A stretch of 64,000 bases of DNA from assembly GCA_025618425.1 (NCBI GenBank), contig CM046850.1, forward strand, positions 5,116,520 through 5,180,519. The letters are read 5' to 3'. The translations under genes and the position numbers were made by a program. Positions 41,903 to 54,174 of the stretch are shown piece after piece. This stretch comes from Heliocidaris tuberculata (taxonomy: Eukaryota > Echinodermata > Echinoidea > Camarodonta > Echinometridae). The notes beneath the pieces were generated by a model. It was not told where the DNA came from, ran no database searches, and saw only the letters and a list, made by a program, of their open reading frames with translations. Each line of letters begins with the position of its first letter. The first letter of the stretch is position 1.

Positions 41903-42967
41903 TTAAAGGGCAATCCAACCTTGGTAGTAAGATGATTTGTGTGAAAGCAGAAAAAAAGAAAAAAAAAGAAATGCAGCATGGTGAAAGTTTGAAAGAAAGG
42001 AATAAGATTGTTTCAAAAAATGAGATCACTCAAATTGGTAATTTTGTGAATCGATTGGAATACTGGTGGACAAATCTCCTGTTTGTCGTACAGAAATATA
42101 TAATTAATTTACAGTTTTCTCCGAAGCGCCTTTACCCTCGGGGCAGTACTCAAAATGTATTGTAGATAGCATATTGTTACAGGTCCTCATGAAAGAAAAA
42201 GATCCTACTGAGTAATACATATTGAATAAAATTAAATTTTAGTCATTTTATGTGTTAGAGCAAATGGGGGAGTTGTCCACAGCTACATCGCAGTGACATT
42301 ACCTACATGTATTCGGCCAATTTGAAATTCCCGTATGTATAGTGATTAAAACTCTCAAAAAGCCATAACTTTCTCATTGCTTGTCCAATTTTGTTCAAAC
42401 TTTCACCAATCTGCTTCTCTGATTTTTTTCTCTTCCTTCAGAGCAACTTGTCATTAAAGGGGGTACCCAATGCTGAAACAATGTTAGTTCATTTAAAAGA
42501 TCATGATTTTATTAGCAGAAAATCATCTGCCTTAAGTTTTTTACAAATTCGTGTTGCCAGAAAAATCCCCGAAATATGGTAAGACTTCAGGATATTTTGG
42601 CCCCTCAGCTGTGTCCCAATTTCAGCTAGGTAACCACAATGACGTCAAAGTGGTTACCCAGGTTCGCGTATTGCAGATGTGTTGCGGGCTAGACTGTACA
42701 AAATGCATTACACCTTGCGCGCATTTTGCTATAATTGCGCGACAAGGTAACCACTTTGACGTCATTGTGGTTACCTAGCTGAAATTGGGACACAGCTGAG
42801 GGGCCAAAATATCCTGAAATCTTACCATATTTCGGGGATTTTCTGGCAACACGAATTCAATTTTTTTTTAAGGCAGATGATTTTCTTCTAATAAAATCAT
42901 GATCTTTTAAATGAACTAACATTGTTTCAGCATTGGGTACCCCCTTTAAGGTTGGATTTCCCGTTAA
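41903..42967 (-). mobile_element. TTAA-flanked MITE, family 2, copy B (inverted, interrupted)
   Basis: TTAAAGGGCAATCCAACC at the left and GGTTGGATTTCCCGTTAA at the right. Without the nested element at 42454-42949 the length is about 570 bp, comparable with copy A. Its orientation is opposite to copy A across a 330-bp spacer (41573-41902) that contains a short CAACAC tandem. Confidence 0.8.
42454..42949 (+). mobile_element. Nested TTAA foldback element with paired CRE-like TGACGTCA sites
   Basis: TTAAAGGGGGTACCCAATGC and its inverse GCATTGGGTACCCCCTTTAA bound 496 bp. The arms, 42454-42658 and 42746-42949, are nearly identical in inverse. TTAA is duplicated exactly within family 2 copy B, whose sequence resumes on the other side. 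Each arm has TGACGTCA, a perfect CREB/ATF-type octamer. Confidence 0.9.
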
Positions 42968-43139
42968 TGTCTTAAAGTGCATTGCAATAGCAAATGGAAT
43001 AGACCGGTACAATTTGATTGGAAAATAATTTATATTTTAAGAAAATCTGTCAACCTTTTTCCTGTTAGTTATACATGGTTATGAATAGTTGGATTATCAA
43101 GATTCAGAATCTGATCTCAGTGCATGGAATATCATTTTC

Positions 43140-43553
43140 TTAACCCTTTCAAAACAATTGACCACATTTTGTGGTTTGGCTCAATAACTTTTGATTCAGA
43201 GCTCTAAAAAATGCACCAGATACATGAGTAGAAAGAGAAAAAATTTCTACACAAACTATGTCCTTTTTATTGCATGACCACTATTGGTGTTTGATGCCAG
43301 AATTTTAGAAACAAGAATAAAGTTGAAAATCATTAAATTGGCAACACATTGAGAGGTTCAGAATCATTGTTTTTTGTCAAAATTGGCAATTTTTTCAATG
43401 TTTGAAAAGATTTGTAAACCTGTAAGTTGTTTTCAAAGACATTGCACTTATCAAAACCATGTAGCACTATAAGAAAAATACTATTGTTGCCAATTTGAGG
43501 AAAGAAATGTGATCACTTTACCTGTTGAATAATTCCTGTCATGAAAGGGTTAA
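43140..43553 (-). mobile_element. TTAA-flanked MITE, family 1, copy 6 (reverse)
   Basis: TTAACCCTTTCAAAACAATTG at the left and CATGAAAGGGTTAA at the right, collinear with the other family 1 copies in reverse. Confidence 0.8.
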
Positions 43554-44145
43554 CTAAAACTGTATTATCATTTTCATTTTGAAGCCTACTTGATACAAGG
43601 GAGCCATCATAGAACATTCCTGTATTTTTTGTTTCGTTGTCAATTATATTCCCACCTAATAATAATTTGTTTTCTTTCGGAATCATATTTTCATCAGTGT
43701 TTGTTTGTTTGTAATGTCCAATTTGAATTTGAATTTGAAAATAATAGGCAGCATTTACTATACGGTACTGTATTATTAATGTGATAGCATGGCAACTCTA
43801 GTGTTTGATTCGCATTGTATGCATTTAGGTTGTTTGTATTTTTAATTGTGATTTATTTTCAATCTTTCTTGTACATATTGTATATGAACCAGCTTTGTAG
43901 AAAAAAAAAAACATGCAGTCAAATGTGGCTTTCATTTGTTTTCTTCTTCCGGAGAGGAAGAAAAAAAAAGTTATAGTGAAAGAGCCATTAAAGTTGTACA
44001 TGTATCATGTATATTTATGCATTCAAAATGATTTTTGTGTGTGTTCATTTGTTGTGTATATTTTGAGTATATTTACTTCTGCTTGGAACTGTAAAATTAC
44101 TATTTTTATCTACATTAACCCCAGCTGATGAAAGGACATCTTCAG
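43554..44145. other. Intergenic AT-rich stretch, nothing recognised
   Basis: No coding signal, RNA gene or repeat that I can name, apart from short A and T runs. Confidence 0.5.
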
Positions 44146-44149
44146 GCAA

Positions 44150-44690
44150 CCCCCCCCCCCTCTCCATGTCTTTGTTATTTCCTTGTTTCTCTCTCTCTCT
44201 CTCTCTCCCTCGATTTCTTTCTCATTCACACCGTCTCTCATATTTTCTTCGTTTTTTTTTTTTCATTTCTTGTGTCCCCACTTTCCCCATCCTTGTCTCT
44301 CTTTCTTTACCTCTTTCTTTTCCTTCCTCTCTCTCTCTCTCTCTCTCTTCCTCTCCCCTCTCTCCTCTCTCCTCTCTCTCTCCCTCAATTTCTTTCTCTT
44401 TCACACCGTCTCTCATATTTTCTTCCAGTTTTTTTTTTCACTTCTTGTGTCCCCCTTTTCCCCATCCTTGTCTCTTTCTTTACCTCTTTCTTTTCCTTCC
44501 TCTCTCCTCCCTGTCTCCCTCCCTCTCCCCTCCCCTCGCTCTCTCTCTCTCTCTCTTCCTCTCCCCTCACTCCTCTCTCCCCTCTCTATCTTTCCGTCTT
44601 TCTGTATTCTCAATTTTGCTGTGTTTCGCCACTTCTTCTCTTTCCTTTCTCTTTCTGTTTCATCTAAATAAATATCCCTCCATCTTTTGC
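44150..44690 (+). repeat. CT-rich pyrimidine tract with ~175-bp tandem copies
   Basis: Long CTCTCT runs interleaved with 'cacaccgtctctcatatttt' (44227 and 44402) and 'cccatccttgtctct'. The period is about 175 bp. All three plus-strand frames are open because of composition. Confidence 0.9.
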
Positions 44691-44699
44691 TGACATTTT

Positions 44700-47330
44700 T
44701 ATGGTCCACTGTTTGTCTTTCTTTGTGTTAATTTGTCAACCTGTCTATTTTTCTACCAGTCTATTATGGTTATAAGATATTACTTATGTTTTTTGCCTCA
44801 TTTTATGATCTTCTACCCTGCGTTCTTCGTTTCAATCTATGGTTTCAATAGTGTGGAGAACATACGCGTAGTCTCACGCATATGAAAGCCATTTTAGGAG
44901 CTAAACTGTATGCCCAGACGTTGTAATTCCGGACAGGTTGGTTATCCAGACAGGTCATTTTTAAACAGTAAATCGAACAACTTTTCATGCAAATTGTCAC
45001 AAATCTTTCACAGGATAGGTTGACAATCATGTGAATTGCAAATATTCACTGGTTTAAGTGTTACTTGATGCATGTTTTTCCGGTAAAATTTGACGGCAAA
45101 CTTGACAGGGCTAAATTTTGTAAAGTGTCCGGAAATGCAACCCCCATCCTACGCGTTCGGTAATACAATGCTGTTCGGAATTACAATCCATGACTACTTT
45201 CCGAATAACAAATAAGCAAAACTTTATCCGAGTAATCCGAATTATCCACGAATAATACCACTTCTACACCATAATATAAGCTCTAAAAAGAATCTGCTAA
45301 AAAGTGAAAGAAAGAGGAAAAGAAAGCATATCTTGATTTCTTGACACCTACCCCCCCCCCCCCCCCAATTGAAATGATGTACATGAATAGCTTTAATAAA
45401 AGTCGGCTTGGTTGGGTGGACTTGGAGAAACGAATGGTGAGCAAGAATACGTGGTTTATTGAATGTTAACGCGCTTGCGCAGGGTTTCGTTTCCGTATAA
45501 TGCCCTGTTTATTTGAATAAGTAGGTTTTACAGGATAAAGCATATATAGAAAACGAAAAGGAAGTCCTAAATGGGAGAGATAAAAGGGGGTATTTCACCT
45601 TATATAGCATGCACTTCCGTCCGGCACATATGTTTGTTTTTGTTTTGTTGTTTTGTTTTGTTTTGTTTTGTTTTGTTTTGTTTTACTTTATTTTGTTTTT
45701 TGTTTGTCTTATATTCTGTTTAATTTAATTCTATAACATTTACTAGATTAATATCAAAGTTTTAGATTTAACACGTAAAGGTATTACATGTAATCAACGA
45801 GGCTACGACAACAACAAAAAAAAACATCAAAAAATAGAGTTGTATTGTTAAAACAGGACTGACCAGAGAATAGTAGCAGGAAAATCTGAACAGTATGAGA
45901 TAAATCGAACAAAGAATATGAAAGATGATTAAGTTTTCTTTAACCTCAATGATATTTAGATATCTCGCACAATATTATATTACAATACAATTACAATATG
46001 GACAGCTTTAAGCATAATGAAATGTCCTGTGTTAAGAATTACGACGCAGATAGCGTTAAAACGTACTTAAATCTACGAGATCTACGTCATCTCTTTTTTT
46101 CGGGGGGGGGGGGGGTTGCATGGGCTGTACATACGGTGTCGGGTATTTGCACGCCGAGATATCTCACTCCGTATGGACAGCGTTAAACATGATTGAATCA
46201 CTTGATGTGAGAATTAAGGATGAGATTTTCGTGTGATTAAGGATGAGATTTTCGTGTGGACACGGGCTTCAAATCAACAAAAATGGACATTTTACTTTCC
46301 ATACGGTTTTTGCACGCCGAGATAACTCACACTGTGTAAACAGCGTTAAACGGGATTAAATCACGCGTGTCAACACGGGCTTCAGAATGAGCGTCTCCAT
46401 CTCGGCATCGAAGGGTTTGTAAAGTTTGAAGCTATAACAATGAGATATTATTTCTGTTTCACGCCGTTTTTATAAAGCCCATTATCAATACAACTCGGAA
46501 GTCCTTCACAATAATTCACAATGCGGGTATTTCTATTTCCGTCATGCATTTGACAGGCCATTGAATAGGTGTATAGGCCTCTATATTAAGGCCGAATAAA
46601 ATGCATGTTATCGACAACAACAACAATAAACGTACATGATAACCTGCATGGCTTTTTAGATTTAGAAATTGTTAACAATATTCGACTTAATTTTCCATTA
46701 AGGTTCCATAAATTGCACAGTTTTACTCTGTAAGAAAGATGGCGCATGACTGAGACACGCAACTTTGAAATTAGGAGGGCTGGGAATCCCCATCACTCAT
46801 CGAAAATGTATTTGATTTCAAACTGTGTGTTTAATATATACCCCTTGGAAATTTTAGTGACGAGAATCAATTCGATGCTAAAGAAAATATAGGGACAAGG
46901 ATGCATGCAAGGTGTAAGATAAAACAAACATATGAACATAGGAGAATTTAGGGGGGGGGGGTCACATCGACCTCATGCTCTTCTTTAATAACCGAATTCC
47001 GCATAGATACACACAAGAAAGGTATTCCTCCGCTAGTTGTGTTTTAAATCCCTTTCAAAGTTTATGCAACCGGACTGCATTACCCCCCCCCCCCATTTCT
47101 TTTCTTTTCTTTATATTTTCAAAAACTGATTATTTTCTTTTGCTTGTATATTTTCGGAATCGTGTCCCCCCCCCCCCCCTCCCTCTAGAAACTTCTGGAT
47201 CCGCGCCTGCATGAAGTAGTGGGTAAAGCAAATACCCACTGAAGATCAGGTAAAAACGGATAGGTCAGAATTCTTAATTATTTAGATAGATGTTGCCAGA
47301 AAATGTACATAAGCATGTAATAAATATAAC
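44700..47330. other. Intergenic stretch with simple repeats only
   Basis: Contains a C-run at 45352-45366, a (TTTTG)n run at about 45632-45690, loosely repeated 'acgccgagat.tctcac' and 'acagcgttaaa' words between 45995 and 46380 (a diverged tandem of about 160 bp), G- and C-runs near 46950 and 47083, and no supportable gene. Confidence 0.55.
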
Positions 47331-47335
47331 AAAGG

Positions 47336-47336
<1 letters not shown>

Positions 47337-47366
<30 letters not shown>

Positions 47367-47367
47367 C

Positions 47368-47403
<36 letters not shown>
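47337..47403 (+). repeat. Compound (AAAAC)n(AC)n microsatellite
   Basis: About seven AAAAC units run directly into about fifteen AC units. Confidence 0.95.
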
Positions 47404-47409
<6 letters not shown>

Positions 47410-47637
47410 TACAATACGAGGAAGTGTATTCACAGCGACAGTATCTCATAATAGTTAAGAATCAACTTTCAGTCCCGGGAAAGGATTCATTTTAGAGGGA
47501 GGTTTTCTCCGCAGTCTCACTGGATCAATCTTTTTTTTTTTTTTTTTAAATTGGGGGTGCTAAAAGTGAGCAAACCTTCCCTAAGCGTGGCCCATGCATG
47601 TGCGTCAAGCCGTTTTTGGCACGTTAGTTCCCCACCC

Positions 47638-47664
47638 CTCCCCCCCCCCCCCCCCACACACACA

Positions 47665-47719
<55 letters not shown>

Positions 47720-47722
47720 ATT
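47638..47722 (+). repeat. Compound C-run, (CA)n, (CT)n microsatellite
   Basis: Poly-C followed by CACACA and then about 28 CT units. Confidence 0.95.
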
Positions 47723-47759
47723 TCCGCAGATACTGAAGTTATACATCGAGTAACCTTTT

Positions 47760-48540
47760 TTTTTATTTATATGTTTTATTGATTTCAATCAACATATGTA
47801 CAGGTTAATCAGAACAACAATCAACTAGAACAAAAAAAGGGGAAAAAGGGGGGGGGGGGGAGAAGAAAAAAATATATACATAACTCAACGATATATGGCA
47901 TCAAAGCAAAAGTACATATTAACTCACTGTCAACGGCAACCGGATCCATGGCTTTGAGTTCTGGGAAAAGGGACAAATATTTTGCGATCTTTCTCATTCC
48001 CTGTAGGTCAGCTTGGAAGAACATCATAGAAGAAATGTCCCCTGAGAAGGATTTCTCTTCAAATGCCCTTATATTCGAAATATGACAAGAAACAGCTGAA
48101 ATGTTCGGCCCGAACTTTTGTGTGTAGTCCCATATACAGATTTCTGTGTGAAGTGTATCATGACTCGGAGCAGGATTGGGTAAATTTCTTATCATTTTGG
48201 TGAGTCCAAAACCTTACAGCATACAACAATTCTTACGTGATGTATAATCAAACTTTCCCAATCGCTTTGAGATAGTTTCTTTTATTAACTTTATCTTTAA
48301 TGACCATAGTGAATTTCGCTCTTCTACCTCATATATAGAATGGAACTTTTGGCGATCAAACTTCCTGACAATCTGGAAATTTATTAAATGCCAAACCTTG
48401 AAGGTATACATACATTCCACCTCCTATATAGGCTATATGGCATAGAATGGAACAACGGGTTCTTATTCGTTACAGGTTTGACATAAGGAAATCTCCTAAT
48501 CTAATGGGTCATTTATTTTAAAAAACATTTGCAACTTTGG
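47760..48540. other. Intergenic, unassigned
   Basis: Two minus-strand open stretches (48195-47821 and 48420-48214) have no domain I recognise. The piece 'tatgttttatt...aaaaagggg' near 47770-47860 resembles 51490-51610, which suggests the 3' tail of a dispersed repeat. Confidence 0.4.
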
Positions 48541-48548
48541 TGCTCAAA

Positions 48549-48812
48549 CAGGGGCGGCGCCAGGGTATTTTGATAGGAGGGGCAAGACGACCTAAAGATG
48601 ACGTCATATTTTTTCTCCATTAAATAACAGGGGTAATATAGAGTTATATGTTTAAGACCTCTCTTTTTAATACTCCTCTTTCTTCGTTCTTCCCTTTTCT
48701 TCCCTTTTCTTCCTCCTTTTCTTCTTTTTTCTTCTTTTTTTTTCTTTTTTCACTACTTGAAAAATCATAGGGGGGCGGTCGCCCCCTCTGCCCCCCTGTA
48801 GCGCCGCCCCTG
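48549..48812 (+). mobile_element. hAT-like MITE with TSD TGCTCAAA
   Basis: Inverted ends CAGGGGCGGCGCC and (G)GCGCCGCCCCTG are flanked by TGCTCAAA at 48541-48548 and 48813-48820, a perfect 8-bp duplication. 264 bp, no coding. Confidence 0.88.
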
Positions 48813-48820
48813 TGCTCAAA

Positions 48821-50860
48821 TTACTTGACAATACGGAAAAATAATCTGCAAAAGCTTGAAGGTACCTCCGACCTGCCCTTCCGCTGACATGAATAAAAAA
48901 ATAACGGGTAGGGAATCCCCACTCATTGATATTCTATACAGGATCTACATGCATGTACATCTAGTCACCTGAAATGCATGGCCCCATAATAGTATTTGGC
49001 GTTTGACATCCTTTTCTTGACTTCTTTTCCCCACCCACAATATGATTTTCAAAAGTCCCACAAACCCTCTCAGACCCGCTCAATGGGATGGGGTAGATAT
49101 AGGAGCACCCCCCCCCCCCCCCCAACGATTTTTTTTCTCTCTCTCTCTCTTTCTCTCAAGGGATGTGAGTACCCCCTCCACTCCCCTAGATACGTGTGTG
49201 TATATTCCATCCCCTTTACAGAAGCGTCGATACTTTAGTTCATTTGGACAGTTGCTCTCCTTTCCCTGCCCCCCCCCCCCGCGGGCCTCCCCACCCCTAT
49301 CTAGAGAATAACCCGACGCTCCTGCTCTGTTCTATTCTGATCGTGCTGATAGAGTTCTTTGATTCCGATATGGTTCCGTTGCGCGCGTGAGAAATTCTAT
49401 AGGCCTGCCTCTAACTCTTTCACGAAGAAAAAAAAAAAACCCTTAAATCATGTTCATGGTGTCAGGTTAAAAGAGAGAAGGAAAGAGAGAGAGAGGGGGG
49501 GGGGGGTCGGTGGTATCGGAATATAAGATCGTCCAAAAAAAATGTCTGAAATAGTGTGAAACAGTAAGGCAGATTAGATGAACAAAGCGAAAATGAAAGT
49601 TCAAGAAACAAAAAGTGGCTCAGTTTAAGAGAAAGAATGCGAAATTGTACCCGCTCCCACCAAAAAAATAAGAGTCGGGGCAACAAGATGAGAAGGTAAC
49701 AAAAATCTAGATACGCCACTAGTGGATCTAATTGTGTACATCGTACAGCAAATTCAATACCCACTTGACGATTTAGATTTCAAAATATCATGCGTTAGCA
49801 AAATATTCCCAAGAAATGTCACGTACAGTTTTCTAAAGAACTTCAGGGTCGAGTGACATCACAGCTCAACATCGTTCGGTTTTTTATTGGAATAGTTTCG
49901 AGGTTAGGACAAAACGCACCATTACAACTTGAAATCGAATCCCATTGCGTTTGGGAATTTCAATTTGGAGTGGGTTTTTTTGTTTTGTTTGTTTGTTTGT
50001 TTGTTGTTTTTTTGTATTTCAACCCCTAAAAAGAGGCCTATTTTTATTGAAACTCCAATCTTGGGGGTAATAAACAATTATACAAGGTAAAACAATTTCA
50101 CAATAATCGCCTACAAAATAAACAAAATAAACAAAATAAACAACAGACTGTATGGTATTATAGTAAACAATAAATATGTCACTCTAATAATGCATTCATA
50201 TCTAGCATCTACCACTTCTTTAAAAAATTCTCCATGACGTTGTTTTTAAAGCCACTTGTTTTTCCAAAGAATAATGAAATTTGATTAGATACTCAAAATA
50301 ACTGAATGAGGGGGGGGGGGTGTGTTTTTTGTATCAAATAATACAAAGGTTCAAGAATAAATTTGGACGATTCCAGTCAATACCTAATATGTCCTTATAA
50401 TGCAAACATATATTCAAATTTGTATTATCTTTATACCAAGTTTGAAATTTTAACCAAATAAGTCAGGTATGCTCACATTCTCAGAAAATATGTTCCATTG
50501 TTTCAGACACTTTTTTTAGAGAATGTACATAAAATCAGAGTCAACTAGTTTTCATCTTATATAGTCTATAATTTGGAGTGTTGCTGTGATACGGTATTTC
50601 TCTCTCAGAATATATGGTCCCGGTTACAGAAAGGGGGGGGGGGGGGGTCAACCAGGCCCACCTTCAATGTCCCTCTGCTGGATATGCCAACACTGCATAT
50701 ACAATTAAAATTGTTTTTAGTTACTTTAGTTTCAAACATATTAATTTTTTTCATTAGCAAAATGATAAAGGTATAAAGGCAAAATTATTTATGAATGTAA
50801 TTGATAAGGAACATACGTAAATCATTCTCTTGAATGTACCTAACAATTATATACCCAGAG
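48821..50860. other. Intergenic stretch with homopolymer runs
   Basis: Poly-C at 49107-49122, CT and GA runs near 49140 and 49480, poly-G near 49496 and 50312, and 'gtttgtttgttt' near 49990. No gene is supported. Confidence 0.5.
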
Positions 50861-51230
50861 TTTCTGGAAATCGTTAATTTGATAGCCATTCGTTCTATTT
50901 GCTGGTAAATGTGTTGAATAGTATGTTTAATATTTTGTAACACATTATTCTCAATGCTGTTTATGTAATAAATAAAATTATGCTATAATCATCTCTTTCG
51001 AGCTATTGGATGGATAGGCCCTTTTGGATGGATAGGCCGATTTCCAGAAACCCAGGGTTTCTGTAAATCGTTAATTTGAAAACCATTCGTTCTATTTGCT
51101 GGTAAATGTGTTGAATAGTATGTTTAATATTTTGTAACACATTATTCTCAATGCTGTTTATGTAATAAACAAAATTATGCTATAATCATCTCTTTCGAGC
51201 TATTGGATGGATAGGCCCTACTGTTTGAAT
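50861..51230 (+). repeat. ~195-bp direct tandem duplication
   Basis: 'gttaatttgatagccattcg' near 50873 recurs as 'gttaatttgaaaaccattcg' near 51070. The sequence from there through 'cgagctattggatggatagg' is almost identical in both copies. Confidence 0.9.
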
Positions 51231-51231
51231 T

Positions 51232-51233
<2 letters not shown>

Positions 51234-51271
<38 letters not shown>

Positions 51272-51330
51272 CAGGGAGACAGACAGAGAGAGAGAGAATA
51301 AAAAGTAAAAAGAAAGAGAGAGAGGGGGTG
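51234..51330 (+). repeat. (GA)n purine microsatellite
   Basis: GAGAGA run with minor interruptions. Confidence 0.9.
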
Positions 51331-51639
51331 TGAAGAGGCAGGGATAGGGCCCGCTGAAGAGGGATTCATGAGCTTGAGTACCCCCACCTTGTCGTTTTTA
51401 CCAATGCATATTCATTTTAATGGCCATGCATGCATGCACGGACCCTATACTGGTGTGCATCTTTTTTTTTCTTTTTTTTTTCTTTTTTATATTTACATGT
51501 TTTATTAGATCATCGGAATCACAAGTTTACATATAATTGTTACAGAGATTGGAATGAACAGAGACAACAAATACAGAAAAAACATCAAACCCCCTCATAA
51601 AAAGGGGGGAAAATACTGGTGTGCATCTTGATCTGAGCG

Positions 51640-51984
51640 GTTACATGTCGTTTTCCCGAAGGTACATAATTCCGAAGCTTCGATTTTCCGAAGGCTCGTT
51701 ACTTCGACGGATCGTAATTCCGAAAATGAAATCGGGTTCAGAATTCCGAAAATGAAAAAGGGTTCATGATTATTTCCGAGGGTTCGTAATTCCGAAAAGT
51801 TATGTAGGGCTCTATTCCATTTTCGGAATTACGAACCTTTGGAGTAATGCATCAAATTTTCGGAATTATGAACCCTATTTAATTTTCGGAATTATGAACC
51901 CCCTGCTATGGGAAATTTGGGTTTCGGAATTACGAACCTTCAGAATTATTATGAACCTTTGGGAAAACGAGTAACCCCCATCTG
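51640..51984 (+). mobile_element. MITE with long inverted ends and repeated CGGAATTACGAACC words
   Basis: GGTTACATGTCGTTTTCCC at the left pairs with GGGAAAACGAGTAACC at the right. The flanks atctgagc and atctgaac are an 8-bp duplication with one mismatch. The interior is filled with about ten near-copies of CGGAATTA(C/T)GAACC in both orientations, the left half mostly inverted relative to the right. Confidence 0.75.
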
Positions 51985-52190
51985 AACACCCATAGCATTC
52001 CAAGATCAATGCACATGTAGCTCTTATGATAATGAGGTGGGAATCCCAAACCCATAAATTAGGCTGTATGATAGTACCTCATTAAATCGAACACTCCGTT
52101 AATTTGGGGAAGTGTGACAGGAAAAACGTTCTACCTGTATACCTGTAAAAGTATTCCATTGTCTTTGAAAACATTACTGAAGATACACCT

Positions 52191-52813
52191 TTAAAGGCCA
52201 AGTCCACACTATTATCATGTTGATTTGAATAAATAGAGTAAAATTAAACAAGCATAACAGTGAAAATTTCACTGAAATCGGATGTAAAATAAGAAAGTTA
52301 CGGCATTTTGAAGTTTTGCATTATTTCATGAAACAGTGATATGCATAACATGGGCGGTATGCAAATGATTGAACCGATGATGTCACACACTCGCTTTTCC
52401 TTACGTATTTTATTTATATGAAATTTCAAATATTTTGATTTTTATGGATGTGATAATAAGAATCTCTCCCTTATATTAAAATAAGTTATACAATAATGAT
52501 GATTTTACATGTTCCATAAGGAGTCAAACCAGGTTTTACATTTTGAAGCAAAAAAAAAAAAAAAGAAGAAATATATGACATTTCATATAATAAAATACAT
52601 AAGGAAAAGTGAGTGTGTGACATCATCGGTTCACTCATTTGCATACCGCCCACGTTGTGCATATCACTGTGCCATAAAATATTGCAAAACTTCAAAATGC
52701 CGTAATTTTCTTATTTCTCATCCGATTTCAGGGAAATTTTCACTGTTATGCTTTTTAAAATTTTCCTCTATTTATTCAAATCAACTTGATAATAGCGTGG
52801 ACTTGGCCTTTAA
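52191..52813 (+). mobile_element. TTAA-flanked foldback MITE
   Basis: TTAAAGGCCAAGTCCAC and inverted GTGGACTTGGCCTTTAA (with one base variation) bound 623 bp. The arms of about 260 bp share 'gaaattttcactg', 'gtgtgacatcatcggttc' and 'attttgaagtttt' words in inverse. No coding. Confidence 0.85.
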
Positions 52814-52899
52814 GAATTCCATTCTAATTTTGATTCAGCATTACGGTAGAAAAGAAAAACCTAAAATTTGGGATAGATCTAATTAAGAGTATATCTGTA

Positions 52900-54060
52900 T
52901 CTAGAAGAGTATAGGTGAATCCCAAGGGTCCACTCGCTATTCATAGAAAACCGCTATTCATTTAACACGCGTAATGAATAGCGGTCCTTATGAATAGTTA
53001 TGAATAGTGGTCCTTATGACTAGCGAGATTACCCCGAATCCCCTTTCCCTGCATAATTATAAAAAGAGGGTAGAAATTACAAAACAGAAACCATCCAAAA
53101 AATCATTACAAATACCTGCCAAAATCTTTCTGAATAATGTGCAAAAACATCTCATTCGTCTGTTGCTTTTATGTGGAAAATAAATTTGATCATAACGGAA
53201 ATGAGTTGAAATTGAATACTGATTCTTAATTTACAATAAATCTGCTTAAAATTCTACCAGAAAATACTGTTCTCACAAATATCCTAGATTTTAACATGAA
53301 AAGGGCCTGTTTTAAGTGTAATATTCAAAGTTTTAAATGCCCACTCTGAAAAATTGACATTTCTATATTCAGGTCAAAATGCAAGATTCAATAGTGCTAT
53401 TTTATGGTATGCGTGAGCAAGTCCCGGTGTAAAGTGCCTTGTTAAATGATAACATTTCCAGTCCTAAAAATAAGATGATAAAATAATGTTTACTAAGTTA
53501 CTGTTTCTCAAATGAGCATTGTATAAACACCCCACCCAAACTGTAATAAAGAAACATGTCAGAATATTTACCAAGTTTTATTTATCGATCATCAGTTATT
53601 TCAGTCATCATCATTGTGGGGGATTTTTTTTTTTTACCTTGTTATGAACATGGTAACACGTTTGGCAGAAATTGTATTTGTCAAATCATTCAGGACTTGT
53701 TTTCAGTAAGATCGGAGAATTCACCCTTTATTGTTACGCTTTATTCGGTTTTATTCACATAGTGCGTTGTAAACCCGCTATTGTTGCATGAGTTTTTGGT
53801 ACAATATGACGTAATCGATCTATCGATCACATGGTTTAACCGAGGGTATTCCCCTGTGCGTCATCTATTAACAGTTCGTTGTCTCGCAGGCAAATATAAG
53901 TCCGTGCCTTTCTTTCAACTTTCAGCTCGATTGGTTCACACAACTGTAAATGAGTGTGTGCATGCATGATTGTTCCTAAATCCAGCATCAAAAAGAAGTC
54001 AACTTTCAGACAATTTTTTAGTGGACCGCGACATTCCAGAATGAGGGGTGTTTCGGTCAC
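52900..54060. other. Intergenic stretch, nothing recognised
   Basis: Short inverted words around 'aatgaataggggtcc/gaatagtgg' at 52930-53025 hint at a small palindrome. Otherwise it is unassigned AT-rich sequence. Confidence 0.45.
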
Positions 54061-54083
54061 AAACATATAGCGTAATACAGCGT

Positions 54084-54086
54084 ATA

Positions 54087-54130
<44 letters not shown>

Positions 54131-54131
54131 A
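54084..54131 (+). repeat. (TA)n followed by a ~29-base T tract
   Basis: Alternating TATA directly followed by poly-T. Confidence 0.95.
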
Positions 54132-54174
54132 GTTTTCTACTCTAGGCTTATAGTATTACATAATCTACAAAACG

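Noticed and set aside
44128..44693. Three overlapping plus-strand frames of about 170 codons rich in Ser/Leu/Phe
   Set aside because: Produced by a CT-rich pyrimidine tract. Three open frames at once indicate composition, not coding.
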